Source: an uncultured Opitutia bacterium (lineage in GTDB: Bacteria > Verrucomicrobiota > Verrucomicrobiia > Opitutales > Opitutaceae). From it: a stretch of 58,138 bases of DNA. The notes below the pieces were generated by a model. That model saw only the letters and a list, made by a program, of their open reading frames with translations. It was not told the DNA's origin and made no database searches. Position numbers and translations under genes: made by a program. Each line of letters opens with the position of its first letter. Position 1 is the stretch's first letter. Shown piece by piece: positions 45,421 to 57,200 of this stretch. Location of the stretch: assembly GCA_903825285.1 (NCBI GenBank), contig CAIJZY010000058.1, positions 1-58,138 on the forward strand. Reading direction: 5' to 3'.

Positions 45421-46335
45421 ATGAAACGCCCCCTCACGATTGCCGCCGTGCAGCTGCCGTCCGCGGCGCCCGGCCGGACCAATGCCCAGCGCCAGCGCGC
45501 CAACTTCGCGCTGGCCGAGACCTGGCTCAACGAGGCCGGCCGGCGCGGCGCCGACATCGCCTGCGTCGGCGAGACCTTCAACGTCCTCGGCACCAAGCTG
45601 ACGCGCCGCAACACCCCGCCCCTGATCCGCCGCGCGATGGCGGAGACCGTGCGACGGTTCACCCCGATCGCCCGCCGGCACCGCATGGCGCTGATCATCC
45701 CGATCCTGGCGCTCATTGACGGCGTGGTGCGCAATGTCGCGGTCGTGTTCGACCCGAAGGGCCGGGTCATCGGGCGCTACACGAAGGTCCACACGATCGA
45801 GAACGAGGAGGCCTATGGCACCGTGCCGGGCGACGCCTGGCCCGTGTTCAAGGTCGCCGGCGCGCGCGTCGGCATCCAAATCTGCCACGACAACTCCTTC
45901 CCCGAGAGCGCCCGCTGCCTCGCGCTCAACGGCGCGGAGATCATCTTCTGGCCGCACGTGATGAGCGGCTGGGGCGACGTGTTCATGGACATCCTGCTCC
46001 GCGCGCCCGCCATCCACAACGGCGTGCACCACGTGCCCGTCTGCTTTGGCTGCCCACCGGGCCGGGCCTGGCTGCCCGGCATGCTGCTCGGCCGCAGCAG
46101 CATCATCGGGCCGGACGCCACGATCCACGCCGACGCCGGCCGCCATCCCGGCATCGCGCTGGCGACCATCGACCTCGCCGCGCCCCGCGTGGCCACGCAG
46201 TTCACGCGGCCCGGCGACTGGGTCTGGCGGATCGACATGCTGAACGACCGCCGGCCCGACACCTACGGCCCCTTCACGCGCCCGCACAAGCCGCTGAAGA
46301 TCCTGCGCGCCACGCAGGCCCACCTCGCCCGCTGA
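45421..46335 (+). CDS. Carbon-nitrogen hydrolase (nitrilase superfamily)
   Basis: A 304-residue nitrilase-fold amidohydrolase. The Glu-Lys-Cys triad is visible: GETFNVL (Glu), RYTKVHT (Lys) and ICHDNSFPE (Cys). NGVHHVPVCF gives the expected residues after it. Such enzymes hydrolyse amides, nitriles or carbamoyl compounds in the cytoplasm. It starts 11 bases after the large multidomain protein, so the two are probably one transcript; an amide or N-acyl sugar intermediate would link them, but that is inference. Confidence 0.9.
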   Translation: MKRPLTIAAVQLPSAAPGRTNAQRQRANFALAETWLNEAGRRGADIACVGETFNVLGTKLTRRNTPPLIRRAMAETVRRFTPIARRHRMALIIPILALIDGVVRNVAVVFDPKGRVIGRYTKVHTIENEEAYGTVPGDAWPVFKVAGARVGIQICHDNSFPESARCLALNGAEIIFWPHVMSGWGDVFMDILLRAPAIHNGVHHVPVCFGCPPGRAWLPGMLLGRSSIIGPDATIHADAGRHPGIALATIDLAAPRVATQFTRPGDWVWRIDMLNDRRPDTYGPFTRPHKPLKILRATQAHLAR

Positions 46336-46349
46336 GGCGTTGGACCCGG

Positions 46350-46643
46350 TCAGATCCCGTCGGTGTAGTGCTGGTAGTCGGCCTTGATCGAGTCCAGGAT
46401 GTCGTCGACCGACTGGCCCTTGACGGTCTTGATGGCGTTGGTGCCAGAATCGACGCTGCGTACGGCGTAGGGGGCGGTCTTGGCGACCGTGCCGCCCTGC
46501 TCGTCGAACCAGGTGTAGAGGTCGCGGCCGGTTTCGCGGGCCTCGTCGGGATCCATCAGGGTCTTGCGGGCAATGATCGCGTCGGCGAACGACATGCAGG
46601 CGTCGGCCACGGTGAAGGCGGGGGAATCGGTTTTATCGGCCAT
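46350..46643 (-). CDS. Small hypothetical protein, divergent from DUF2235 gene
   Basis: A 97-residue acidic protein (MADKTDSPAFTVADACMSF...), mostly helical by composition, with no recognised family, signal or membrane segment. It ends 15 bases past the nitrilase stop (convergent) and diverges from the DUF2235 gene across 137 bases holding an 18-base palindrome. An immunity or regulatory role for the neighbouring hydrolase is possible but unsupported. Confidence 0.6.
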   Translation of the reverse strand: MADKTDSPAFTVADACMSFADAIIARKTLMDPDEARETGRDLYTWFDEQGGTVAKTAPYAVRSVDSGTNAIKTVKGQSVDDILDSIKADYQHYTDGI

Positions 46644-46686
46644 GGTCCTTCGGTAACGAAGAACCCATTACGGGCAATCTTTTGCT

Positions 46687-46704
46687 CTACCGGATATCCG
46701 GTAG
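46687..46704. promoter_or_regulatory. Perfect 18-base palindrome, probable operator
   Basis: CTACCGGATATCCGGTAG is a perfect palindrome placed between two divergent genes, 44 bases from the small-protein start and 77 bases from the DUF2235 start. A dimeric regulator is the usual binder of such sites. A separate hairpin, TCGCGGT-TGCTC-ACCGCGA (46754-46772), lies just before the DUF2235 ATG and could affect translation. Confidence 0.6.
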
Positions 46705-46780
46705 CCCTGGCCGGCACATATAAGCCTGACTCGCCGGGGATTCCGCCCCATCCTCGCGGTTGCTCACCGCGAGCTGTCCC

Positions 46781-48025
46781 ATGCCACCTCCCAATCCCGC
46801 CCCCGGCAACAAGCCCAACGACCTCCAGCGGTCGGATTTCCCGTGCAATCCGGATTGGAAGGACGACTCGGGCGGGCGGCACCACGTCTTCCTGTTCGAC
46901 GGCACGTGGAACGACGACACCGGGATGAATCCCGCGGACTTCACCTGGGACCCCGCGCGGCATCTCTGGGTCAGCCGGGACGACCCGACGCAGGCGTTTC
47001 CGCCGGTCGTGACGAACCTGGTGAAGACCTACACCGCGCTGGCGCCGGACGGCGACCGGCAGGTGACGCACTATTTCCGCGGCGTGGGCAACGACGACGA
47101 GAACGACGCGCTGAACCGGGCGGCGGAGGGCGCGTTCGCGACGCTTGAGTCGCACATCCGCAACGCCGCCTACTGCGAGTTCCTGCGCACGTACCGCCGC
47201 GGCGACCAGCTCTCGATCCTCGGCTTCAGCCGCGGCGCGGCGAGCGCGCGGCTGTTTGCGCGCGACATCGCGGCGACGGGGTTCGTGAAGTCGGCAACGA
47301 TCGAGGCCCGCTACTGCCGCGTGCGGAACAGCGGGGAGATGCGTCACGACGTGTGGACGCTCGAGGCCAAGTGGGCCGGCCGGCCGCTCGTCGCGGGCGC
47401 GGACATCCCGATCGCGTTCCTCGGCGTGTGGGACACGGTGGCGACCAGCCTTTCAGCGAAGCCGGCGGACTGGCGTGTGCCGGACTCGGTGGCGCGCGCA
47501 GTGCAGTGCCTGGCGCTGGACGAGACCCGCGAGCTGTTCACGCCCACGCTGCTGCAGTATCCCAAGAGCCGCGCCGGGCAGATGAAGGAAGTGTGGTTCC
47601 CCGGCGCGCATAGCGACGTGGGCGGCGGGTATTACAACGACGCCCTGGCACGGGTGACCCTGGACTTCATGTGGAACTGCTGGGAGGGGGCGTTGGCGGC
47701 GGCGGACCTGCCGGCGCTGGTCTGGCAGCTTGAGCTGGCGAAACAGTACACGGCGACCGATGGGTTGCCCTGGATGCGGCATCAGGTGGTTGGGCTGACG
47801 GCGGACCTCGGCGGCGTGGCCCCGCGCGACCTTGAGCCGTGGAACGGCGGCCCGCCCCGCGTGCACCCCAGCGTGGAGCGGTTCATCCAGCAGGGCGGAC
47901 TGCAGTACTGCGTCGAGGGGGCGGGATTCCCGCCGCAGTGCCAGGTCACCGCCGGCGTGTACAATCCCCTCGCCTACCCCGGTCCCGACAGCGTGCAGCT
48001 GTATGATGCGACGGCCTGGGAATGA
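46781..48025 (+). CDS. DUF2235 alpha/beta-hydrolase (phospholipase-like)
   Basis: A 414-residue protein. The N-terminal VFLFDGTWNDD and the Ser nucleophile in LGFSRGAASAR (G-x-S-x-G) are the marks of DUF2235, whose best-known members are type VI secretion phospholipase effectors (Tle1). The later AHSDVGGGY supplies Asp/His of the catalytic triad. No VgrG, PAAR or immunity-type lipoprotein gene is adjacent and no signal peptide is seen, so a cytoplasmic hydrolase is equally likely. I use the ATG at MPPPNPAPGN rather than a TTG seven codons earlier. Confidence 0.88.
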   Translation: MPPPNPAPGNKPNDLQRSDFPCNPDWKDDSGGRHHVFLFDGTWNDDTGMNPADFTWDPARHLWVSRDDPTQAFPPVVTNLVKTYTALAPDGDRQVTHYFRGVGNDDENDALNRAAEGAFATLESHIRNAAYCEFLRTYRRGDQLSILGFSRGAASARLFARDIAATGFVKSATIEARYCRVRNSGEMRHDVWTLEAKWAGRPLVAGADIPIAFLGVWDTVATSLSAKPADWRVPDSVARAVQCLALDETRELFTPTLLQYPKSRAGQMKEVWFPGAHSDVGGGYYNDALARVTLDFMWNCWEGALAAADLPALVWQLELAKQYTATDGLPWMRHQVVGLTADLGGVAPRDLEPWNGGPPRVHPSVERFIQQGGLQYCVEGAGFPPQCQVTAGVYNPLAYPGPDSVQLYDATAWE

Positions 48026-48045
48026 GACGGGGCCGAAGGCCGATA

Positions 48046-48130
48046 TGGAACTCAGGAAATCAGGGGACCTGATTTTTGGCCGCAGGAATGGCACGTCAGG
48101 GTCGATTGGACCCTGATTGCCTGAGTTCCA
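48046..48130. repeat. CTCAGG/CCTGAG inverted repeat
   Basis: Arm one (48046-48065, TGGAACTCAGGAAATCAGGG) pairs with arm two (48111-48130) over 20 bases with one mismatch. It starts 21 bases past the DUF2235 stop. A second, unrelated word pair follows at 48154-48188. Confidence 0.88.
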
Positions 48131-48153
48131 CATCACGCCGAGCGTGGTCTTCC

Positions 48154-48188
48154 TTCGATGTTCGGCGTTGGGCGTTCGATGTTAGGCG
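48154..48188. repeat. Direct repeat TTCGATGTT(C/A)GGCG
   Basis: TTCGATGTTCGGCG (48154-48167) and TTCGATGTTAGGCG (48175-48188) are direct repeats 21 bases apart, upstream of the PhyH-like gene. They have the same short-word style as the inverted repeats but no facing arm. Confidence 0.7.
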
Positions 48189-48270
48189 CTCGTCTGGAAT
48201 CCCGCCCTGCTTTCCCTCATTGCCTCTTCCGGGATTTTCCGCGTTTTTCCCACCAACCCCCACTCGTCCC

Positions 48271-49110
48271 ATGAGCACCTTTCGCCTCAGTCAGGAACAA
48301 CTGGCCTTCTTCAACACCTTTGGGTTCCTGAGCTTTCCCGGACTGCTGCAGGACCGCATCGCCCGCATCATCGAGGAGTTTGAGGTCCTGTGGGCGGCGC
48401 AGGGGGGCGGCCATTTTGGCCAGGCGCATGACGGCAAGCGCCGCTCGTGCATCGCGCCCTGCATCGACCGGAGCGACTATCTCAGCACCATGCTCGACGA
48501 CCCGCGGCTCGAGGGGATCGCGGCGAGCATCCTCGGCGCCGACTTCAACTACATGGGCTCGGACGGTAACCTGTACGCCGGGGACACGGGCTGGCACTCC
48601 GACGGCTGGCACCGGAACATCGTCCACATCAAGATGGCGTTCTACCTCGACCCGGTGAGCCGCGACACCGGCTGCCTGCGGGTGATTCCCGGGAGCCACC
48701 GCATTGGCGACCACTTCGCCGATGCGCTGCAGCGGGAAATCTACGATTCGGACAAGAGCTGGGCGTTCAGTGGGCGGGACGTGCCGTGTGTGCCGCTGGA
48801 GTCAAAGCCGGGCGACGTGGTGGTGTTCAACCACAACACGAAGCATGCGGCCTTCGGCGGCAGCGCGCGTCGCCGGATGTTCACCATGAACTGCTGCCAG
48901 CGCTACCCGGCCGAGCTGCTGCCGGAGCTGCGCGAGTACCTGTCGGGCGCCGTCCGTTTCTGGGCCGAGCGCGCGTATGGCGAGGCCATGGTGCGGACGG
49001 CCGGCCCGCAGCGCCGGGTGCACCTCGAGCAATGCCTTGCGAACGACGGCCACCTCAAGGGCCTCGTGGAGAAGGCCCGGCGGGAGATGGCGGAACCGTC
49101 GCGCGGCTGA
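48271..49110 (+). CDS. Phytanoyl-CoA dioxygenase (PhyH) family protein
   Basis: A 279-residue Fe(II)/2-oxoglutarate-dependent oxygenase. The metal facial triad is visible as H-x-D in GWHSDGWHRN and a distal His in FNHNTKHAAFGG, followed by SARRRMF, whose Arg should bind 2-oxoglutarate. PhyH proteins hydroxylate diverse lipids and small molecules; substrate unknown. I start at the ATG giving MSTFRLSQEQ. It follows the DUF2235 gene on the same strand after a repeat-rich 245-base gap and is convergent with nrdA. Confidence 0.9.
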   Translation: MSTFRLSQEQLAFFNTFGFLSFPGLLQDRIARIIEEFEVLWAAQGGGHFGQAHDGKRRSCIAPCIDRSDYLSTMLDDPRLEGIAASILGADFNYMGSDGNLYAGDTGWHSDGWHRNIVHIKMAFYLDPVSRDTGCLRVIPGSHRIGDHFADALQREIYDSDKSWAFSGRDVPCVPLESKPGDVVVFNHNTKHAAFGGSARRRMFTMNCCQRYPAELLPELREYLSGAVRFWAERAYGEAMVRTAGPQRRVHLEQCLANDGHLKGLVEKARREMAEPSRG

Positions 49111-49146
49111 TCCGCGGCGACGGTGGCTGCAGCCGTGTGACGAGGC

Positions 49147-52458
<3,312 letters not shown>

Positions 52459-52516
52459 GGAAAATTGTAACGGGTTTGAGACAAAAGGAGGAAAACTGTG
52501 GACAGAAAGACGGCGG

Positions 52517-52553
52517 AGCCGGTGCGCAGCCAAAAATCGGCATCGCACCGGCT
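52517..52553 (-). promoter_or_regulatory. Stem-loop in the nrdB-nrdA gap
   Basis: AGCCGGTGCG (52517-52526) pairs perfectly with CGCACCGGCT (52544-52553) across a 17-base loop, in the nrdB-nrdA gap. No T-run follows, so it is more likely an mRNA-processing or stability element, or a partial attenuator, that sets the NrdA:NrdB ratio. Confidence 0.55.
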
Positions 52554-52623
52554 GAGAGTGAAGGGAAAGCCAATGAGGACTAGACGGGTGTGGGCGAGGA
52601 GCCGACGCGACTGGCGATAATTC

Positions 52624-53709
52624 TCAGAGTTCGTCGTCGGCAGCGACGTTGAGGGAGGAAGATTTCTGGTACTCGGTGACGCGGCCCTCGAAGAAGTTCT
52701 GCTCCTTCTTGATGTCCATCATCTCGGCGAGCCAAGGCAGCGGATTCTTGACGCCGCTGGCCAGCGGCGCGAGGCCGACGCCCTCGAGGCGGCGGTCCGC
52801 GATGAAGTCGATGTACTGGGTAAAATCCTCCGCGCTGAGGCCCACGGAATTGACCGGGAGGCAGTCGCGGATGAATTCCTTCTCGAGCGTCACGGCCTCG
52901 ATCATGAGGGCACGGAGCTCCTCCTTGAACTCGGCGGTCCAGATGTCGCGGTTCTCCTCGATGAGGTCCATGAACAGGTTCCGGAAGACCTCGATGTGGT
53001 TCGACTCGTCGCGGAGCGTGTAGCGGAACATCTGCCCGATGCCGGGAAACTTGTTCTGGCGGTAGAGCGACAGGACCATGCCGAAAAGGCCGTAGAACTG
53101 GGTACCCTCCATGCACTGGCCAAAGACGAAGATATTGCGCGCCAGGAGCTGCTTGTTGGCCGTCTGGGTCAGGTCCAGGTCGCGGCGGAGGTCGCGGGAG
53201 ACCTTGGTGACGAACTCGTTCTTCCGGACGATCGTCGGGACATCCTCGAACATCGCCTCGCACTCGTGCGGGTTGATGCCGAGGGAGGAAATCATGTAGA
53301 GGAGCGAGTCGGCGTGGATGTTCTCCTCATGGGCGTGGCGGCCGAGCACGAGTTTCAGCTCCGGGGCGGTGACCAGCTCCCGGACCACGTGCTGGATGTT
53401 GTCCCCGACAATGCCCTCCGCGGCGGAAAAATAGCCGATGCCCATGCGGATGATCCAGCGCTCGACATCGGAGAGGGCCTTCTCGTCACGCCACTGCTCG
53501 ATGTCCTTGCCCATCGGGATGTCCTCGGGCTCCCAGTGGTTGGCCTTCATCTTCCGGTACAGATCGTACGCCCACTGGTACTTCAGCGGCAGGAGATTGA
53601 AGGTCATCGTCTCCCGGCCATTGATCACCTTCTTGGCGGCAAATGCGGCCTCCGCCTTGTCCTGGTCGAGGACGAAGGTTTTGGAGCCGACTTGGAAGGT
53701 TTTGAGCAT
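52624..53709 (-). CDS. nrdB: Ribonucleotide reductase small subunit NrdB, predicted class Ic
   Basis: A 361-residue ferritin-like subunit that generates the radical initiator. Metal ligands are readable: Glu98 (AAEGIVGDN), Glu129 and His132 (EENIH), Glu201 (CMEGTQF), Glu235 and His238 (RDESNH). The residue at the tyrosyl-radical position, four after the first His ligand, is Leu136 (HADSL), where E. coli has Tyr122 and Chlamydia Phe127. The first ligand is Glu, as in Chlamydia, rather than Asp. Together these indicate class Ic: a Mn/Fe cofactor replaces the tyrosyl radical. EYQ near the C terminus keeps the transfer Tyr. It is first in the nrdBA operon. Confidence 0.94.
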   Translation of the reverse strand: MLKTFQVGSKTFVLDQDKAEAAFAAKKVINGRETMTFNLLPLKYQWAYDLYRKMKANHWEPEDIPMGKDIEQWRDEKALSDVERWIIRMGIGYFSAAEGIVGDNIQHVVRELVTAPELKLVLGRHAHEENIHADSLLYMISSLGINPHECEAMFEDVPTIVRKNEFVTKVSRDLRRDLDLTQTANKQLLARNIFVFGQCMEGTQFYGLFGMVLSLYRQNKFPGIGQMFRYTLRDESNHIEVFRNLFMDLIEENRDIWTAEFKEELRALMIEAVTLEKEFIRDCLPVNSVGLSAEDFTQYIDFIADRRLEGVGLAPLASGVKNPLPWLAEMMDIKKEQNFFEGRVTEYQKSSSLNVAADDEL

Positions 53710-53804
53710 GGCGATGAGGCGAAAAACGCGGGAGGAAAGCCTGTTTGGAGACGAAAAAGAGAGCCTGGCGAACTAAAGATGCTGGAAGTTGCTGGCGCGT
53801 TGTT

Positions 53805-53854
53805 AACCACAACAGGATGTGGTTACTGGGCGCCTCGACCACAACCTATTGGTC
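53805..53854 (-). promoter_or_regulatory. Tandem NrdR-like boxes upstream of nrdB
   Basis: Two palindromic sites: AACCACAACAGGATGTGGTT (53805-53824) and GACCACAACCTATTGGTC (53837-53854). Both fit the outer half of the NrdR consensus (acaCwAtATaTwGtgt) at the CA...TG core. Their centres are 31 bases apart, the three-turn spacing known for paired NrdR boxes. A third, weaker CAATAGGTTTGT (53871-53882) lies about 31 bases further. NrdR represses reductase genes when ATP/dATP signals plenty. nrdR itself is not in the window. Confidence 0.72.
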
Positions 53855-54233
53855 TCGTCATTTTTTGCGTCAATAGGTTTGTAGGCAAAATCACGTGAAT
53901 TTTTTGGCGATTTTGGGCTTGCGGAGAATTCCGCAAGTTCCCCTAGAGGGAGAATTTCCCGCGGAGCGGGCATTCAGGCAATTTTCTCCTCGGTAAAGCA
54001 GATTTCCCTCGCGCCGAATGTGTGCGCCAAGACCCTGGCCGCGGTCGTTGTCGCCGCTGATTTATCGTATTATATTATGCGATACATGAACACTTCTCGT
54101 GGCGGATCCCACCGGCACTCAGAGGCCGCGAGCTGGCCGCGTCGGCTGGCGGATGGCTCAGGGCGGACGATGCACGCGAAAAATGAGCGGCAGCCCTACC
54201 CTGCCGCTATCGCCCGACGGAAAGAGGAAGACA

Positions 54234-54266
54234 CAAAAAAGGCGGCCGCGTTGCCGCGGCCGCCTT
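54234..54266 (-). terminator. Rho-independent terminator of the TonB-receptor gene
   Basis: Read on the minus strand, a 10-base stem (GGCGGCCGCG paired with CGCGGCCGCC, four-base loop) is followed by a T-run, about 31 bases past the stop codon. Confidence 0.93.
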
Positions 54267-54297
54267 GGGAAATCAGGTCAGAGTCTTGGACCGACGC

Positions 54298-57200
54298 TTA
54301 GAACTCGAGCTTGGCGCCGAGCTGCAGCTGCCAGCGCGACAGGTCCGCGAACACGAGCTGGGAACCCAGCGTGCTCGAGCTGAACGTGTAGACGTACTGG
54401 CCGGAGGCATTGACCGTGGTGCTGGCGACAGGCCGATTGTAGGCGCTGTAGCCGTTGCTGAAGTCCTGGCCGGTGACGACGCCCCAGTTCTTGTTGAGCA
54501 GGTTGGCGAAGTTGATGCAGTCCGCGAAGAGGGTCACACGCATGTTGCGGTAACCGACCGGGATCTGCTGCTCGGCATGGAGATCGAGCGTCTTCTGCAT
54601 GGCGTTGAACGAGCTGTTCGGCGGCACGATCTGGCCCATGTACTTCTTGAGGTTTGTCGAGTTGACGAAGGCCCAGAAGTTAGCTGCCTGGATCGAGCCG
54701 GTCGGGTCGGACGCGTTGGTGCTCCAGGTGACCTTGGGATCCGTCGGGCCGTTGGGGACGTAGAACGCATCGTTGCCGCTCGTGCCGTCGTTGTTGGCGT
54801 CCTGAGAGAACACCCAGCTGTAAGCGTGGCCAGTCTGAACGCGGAAGACGCCCGACAGGCGGGTGGCGGTGTTCTTGCCCTTGAAGAAGTGGAACTCATG
54901 CGTGGCCGTCACGACGTACTTGTCGGGCACCACATAGCCGGAGTTTCTCGCCACATTGTCGTTCGGGTTGATGACCGAGCGGTTGGTGTAGTTGGAACCC
55001 GCGACCGACGACGTGAGAGGCTGGACCTCGGTGGCGTGCGTGTGCGTGTAGCCGAACGAGAACGACCAGTTGTTCTTCATCGGACGGGCGAGCTGGAACG
55101 TGTAGGCCTGCGAGCCACCCTTGTCGGTGTTTGTCAGTTCCAGAACCGAATTGCTGAAGTTCGAGTAGAGGCCGGCCGTGCCGCTGTAACGAATGCGGCC
55201 ATCCGGATTCGTGCCGTTCGGCTTCAGGTTCAGGTCGATGTAGTAGAGGCCGCTCTTGACCTGGATGAAGTTGGCCTCGGCGGTGGCGATCAAGCCGTAC
55301 CACGGAAGGTTCACGTCAAAGGCAACATTGCTCTTCCACGACGTCGGAGTCTTGAAGTTCGGGTCCGTCAGCGCGATGTTGGGCGTCGGCGCGCTTGGGG
55401 GCGGCAGCGTCTGCACGTAGCCGGCGGAAGGATTGAACGGGGTGTACGGCGCACCGAGCGGCGGATTGGTTGCGCTCGAGGTCGAGCTACCCACGATCAC
55501 GCTGTTGAGTAGGCCGGTGGTGCCATAGGAATTGCCGATCCAGACGGCAGGATTGGTGCCTTGGAACAGGCCGAGGCCACCACGGAACTGGACCTTGAGC
55601 TTGGTGGGAACCCGGTAATTGAAGCCCACGCGCGGGGCCAGCGTGGTGTTGCCACTGCCCGTGCTGTTATTGGGAATGCCGAAGGCGGACTGGAACGCCG
55701 GCAGGTAGATCGGCTTGGTGGGGAAGTACGGGTAGTCGAACCGGAGGCCGGCGACAATCGTCAGGCTGTTATTGGGCTTCCAGGTGTCCTGCAGGAGCAG
55801 ACCGGCGTCGGTGAAGGAATAATAGTAATCCGCATCACCAATCGTTTTGCCCGGGATCGCCTGCTGATAACGGATGTAATTCGGCGTGCCGGCGGCGAAC
55901 GCAGCCTCGCTAGCAAAAGCATAGAGGCCTGTGTAGTACTGCACGAAGAGATCGCGATAGACCGCTTTGTCGAAGTCGCCACCGAACTTGATCGAGTGGT
56001 TATTCCAAGTGTAATCAGCATACAAGTGGCCGTTGTAGTCCTTCGTGTACAACTGGTTGTGCTGATAGCTCGGGTTGGTGCCGATATCCAGTGAACCGTT
56101 GGTCACGGCCGCGCCAGTGTTGAGGTTCACGCCGGCGACGCTGTTGATGTAGATCGTCGGGGTGAGCGGGCCGTAGGGGCTCGCCGTGCCGTTGTACTTC
56201 ACCGCGGCCAGGCCGGCTTCCGTGCGGAGGTCAGGCGTCCAGGTGCTGTTGATCAGCGCGCTCAAGTTGTCGTTGATGCGGTTGGACTGGTAGGCGTTGC
56301 TGCTGAACTGGGTGAACGTCGAGCCGTTGCTGTAGTTGGGCGCCGAGCTATCGGTACGGCGGTAGGTCAGCGAGGCGCGCTGGTCGCTGTTGATGTTCCA
56401 GTCGATCTTGGCGAGGTACGTCTTCTGTTTCGACAGAACCAGGTTTCCGATCGTGCCCGGGTCGATACCGTAGGATTTCGCAGTAGCCGTGATCGCCGCG
56501 ACGTCAGCCGCGTTGGGCTGGAAGGTAATCGGCGAGTACGGGAGGCCGACCTTGCGGAAATTGTCGTACGCGAAGAAGAAAAAGACCTTATCCTTAATGA
56601 TCGGGCCACCGAGCGTCATGCCGAAGGTGTGTTCCTGCAGCGGGGTCAGGGTTCCCTTGTTGGGATCGGTCGCACCCTGGCCAGGATTCGGGGCACGGAG
56701 GGCGTGATTCTGACCGGTGTAATAGAAATAGACATCACCGTGCAGCTCGTTGGTGCCACTCTTGGTGACAGCGTTGATCAGGGCGCCTGTGAAACCCGTG
56801 CGGGTCACATCGTAGGGGCTCAGGTCGATCGTCATCGCCTGGATCGCATCCAGCGGCACGGGGCTGCGGAGGGAGGCAAAGCCGTTGGCGTTAAGGCCGA
56901 ACGGGTCATTGGCCTGCTGACCGTCAATCAGGAACGAGTTGAAGCGGCTGTTCTGGCCTTGGGCCGAGACGGAGAACTCACCGGTCGAAGTGTTGAGCGT
57001 GAGGCCGGCGCGGGTGTCGAGATTGGTGATGTCCTGCACGTCGCGGCGGACCGTCGGGATCTGGGCGATCTGATCACGATCGAAGCCGGAAGAGGCGCCC
57101 ATCTTGTTCGAATCGAAGGTGGCGTCCTTGGAAGCCTCAACCTTGTAGGCCTCGAGGACCACGATGCCGCTCGAGAGAACCAGGTCCACGCTCTGCGGGT

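Larger units (their letters stand above)
53710..54297. other. 588-base intergenic region: nrdB promoter and TonB-receptor terminator
   Basis: No gene was seen. It holds two NrdR-like boxes at 53805-53854 (separate entry), a T-rich stretch around 53860-53900, an AT-rich imperfect palindrome at 54063-54084 (TATCG...CGATA) that stands out from the GC-rich surroundings, a GCGGCAG...CTGCCGC hairpin (54187-54207) and the receptor terminator. Confidence 0.6.

Noticed and set aside
46781-48025. Type VI secretion effector cassette
   Set aside because: DUF2235 fits Tle1-like effectors, but no VgrG, PAAR, adaptor or lipoprotein immunity gene is adjacent.
54020-54301. Short plus-strand open frames after nrdB
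   Set aside because: They run through the receptor's terminator stem and have no family or ribosome-binding site.
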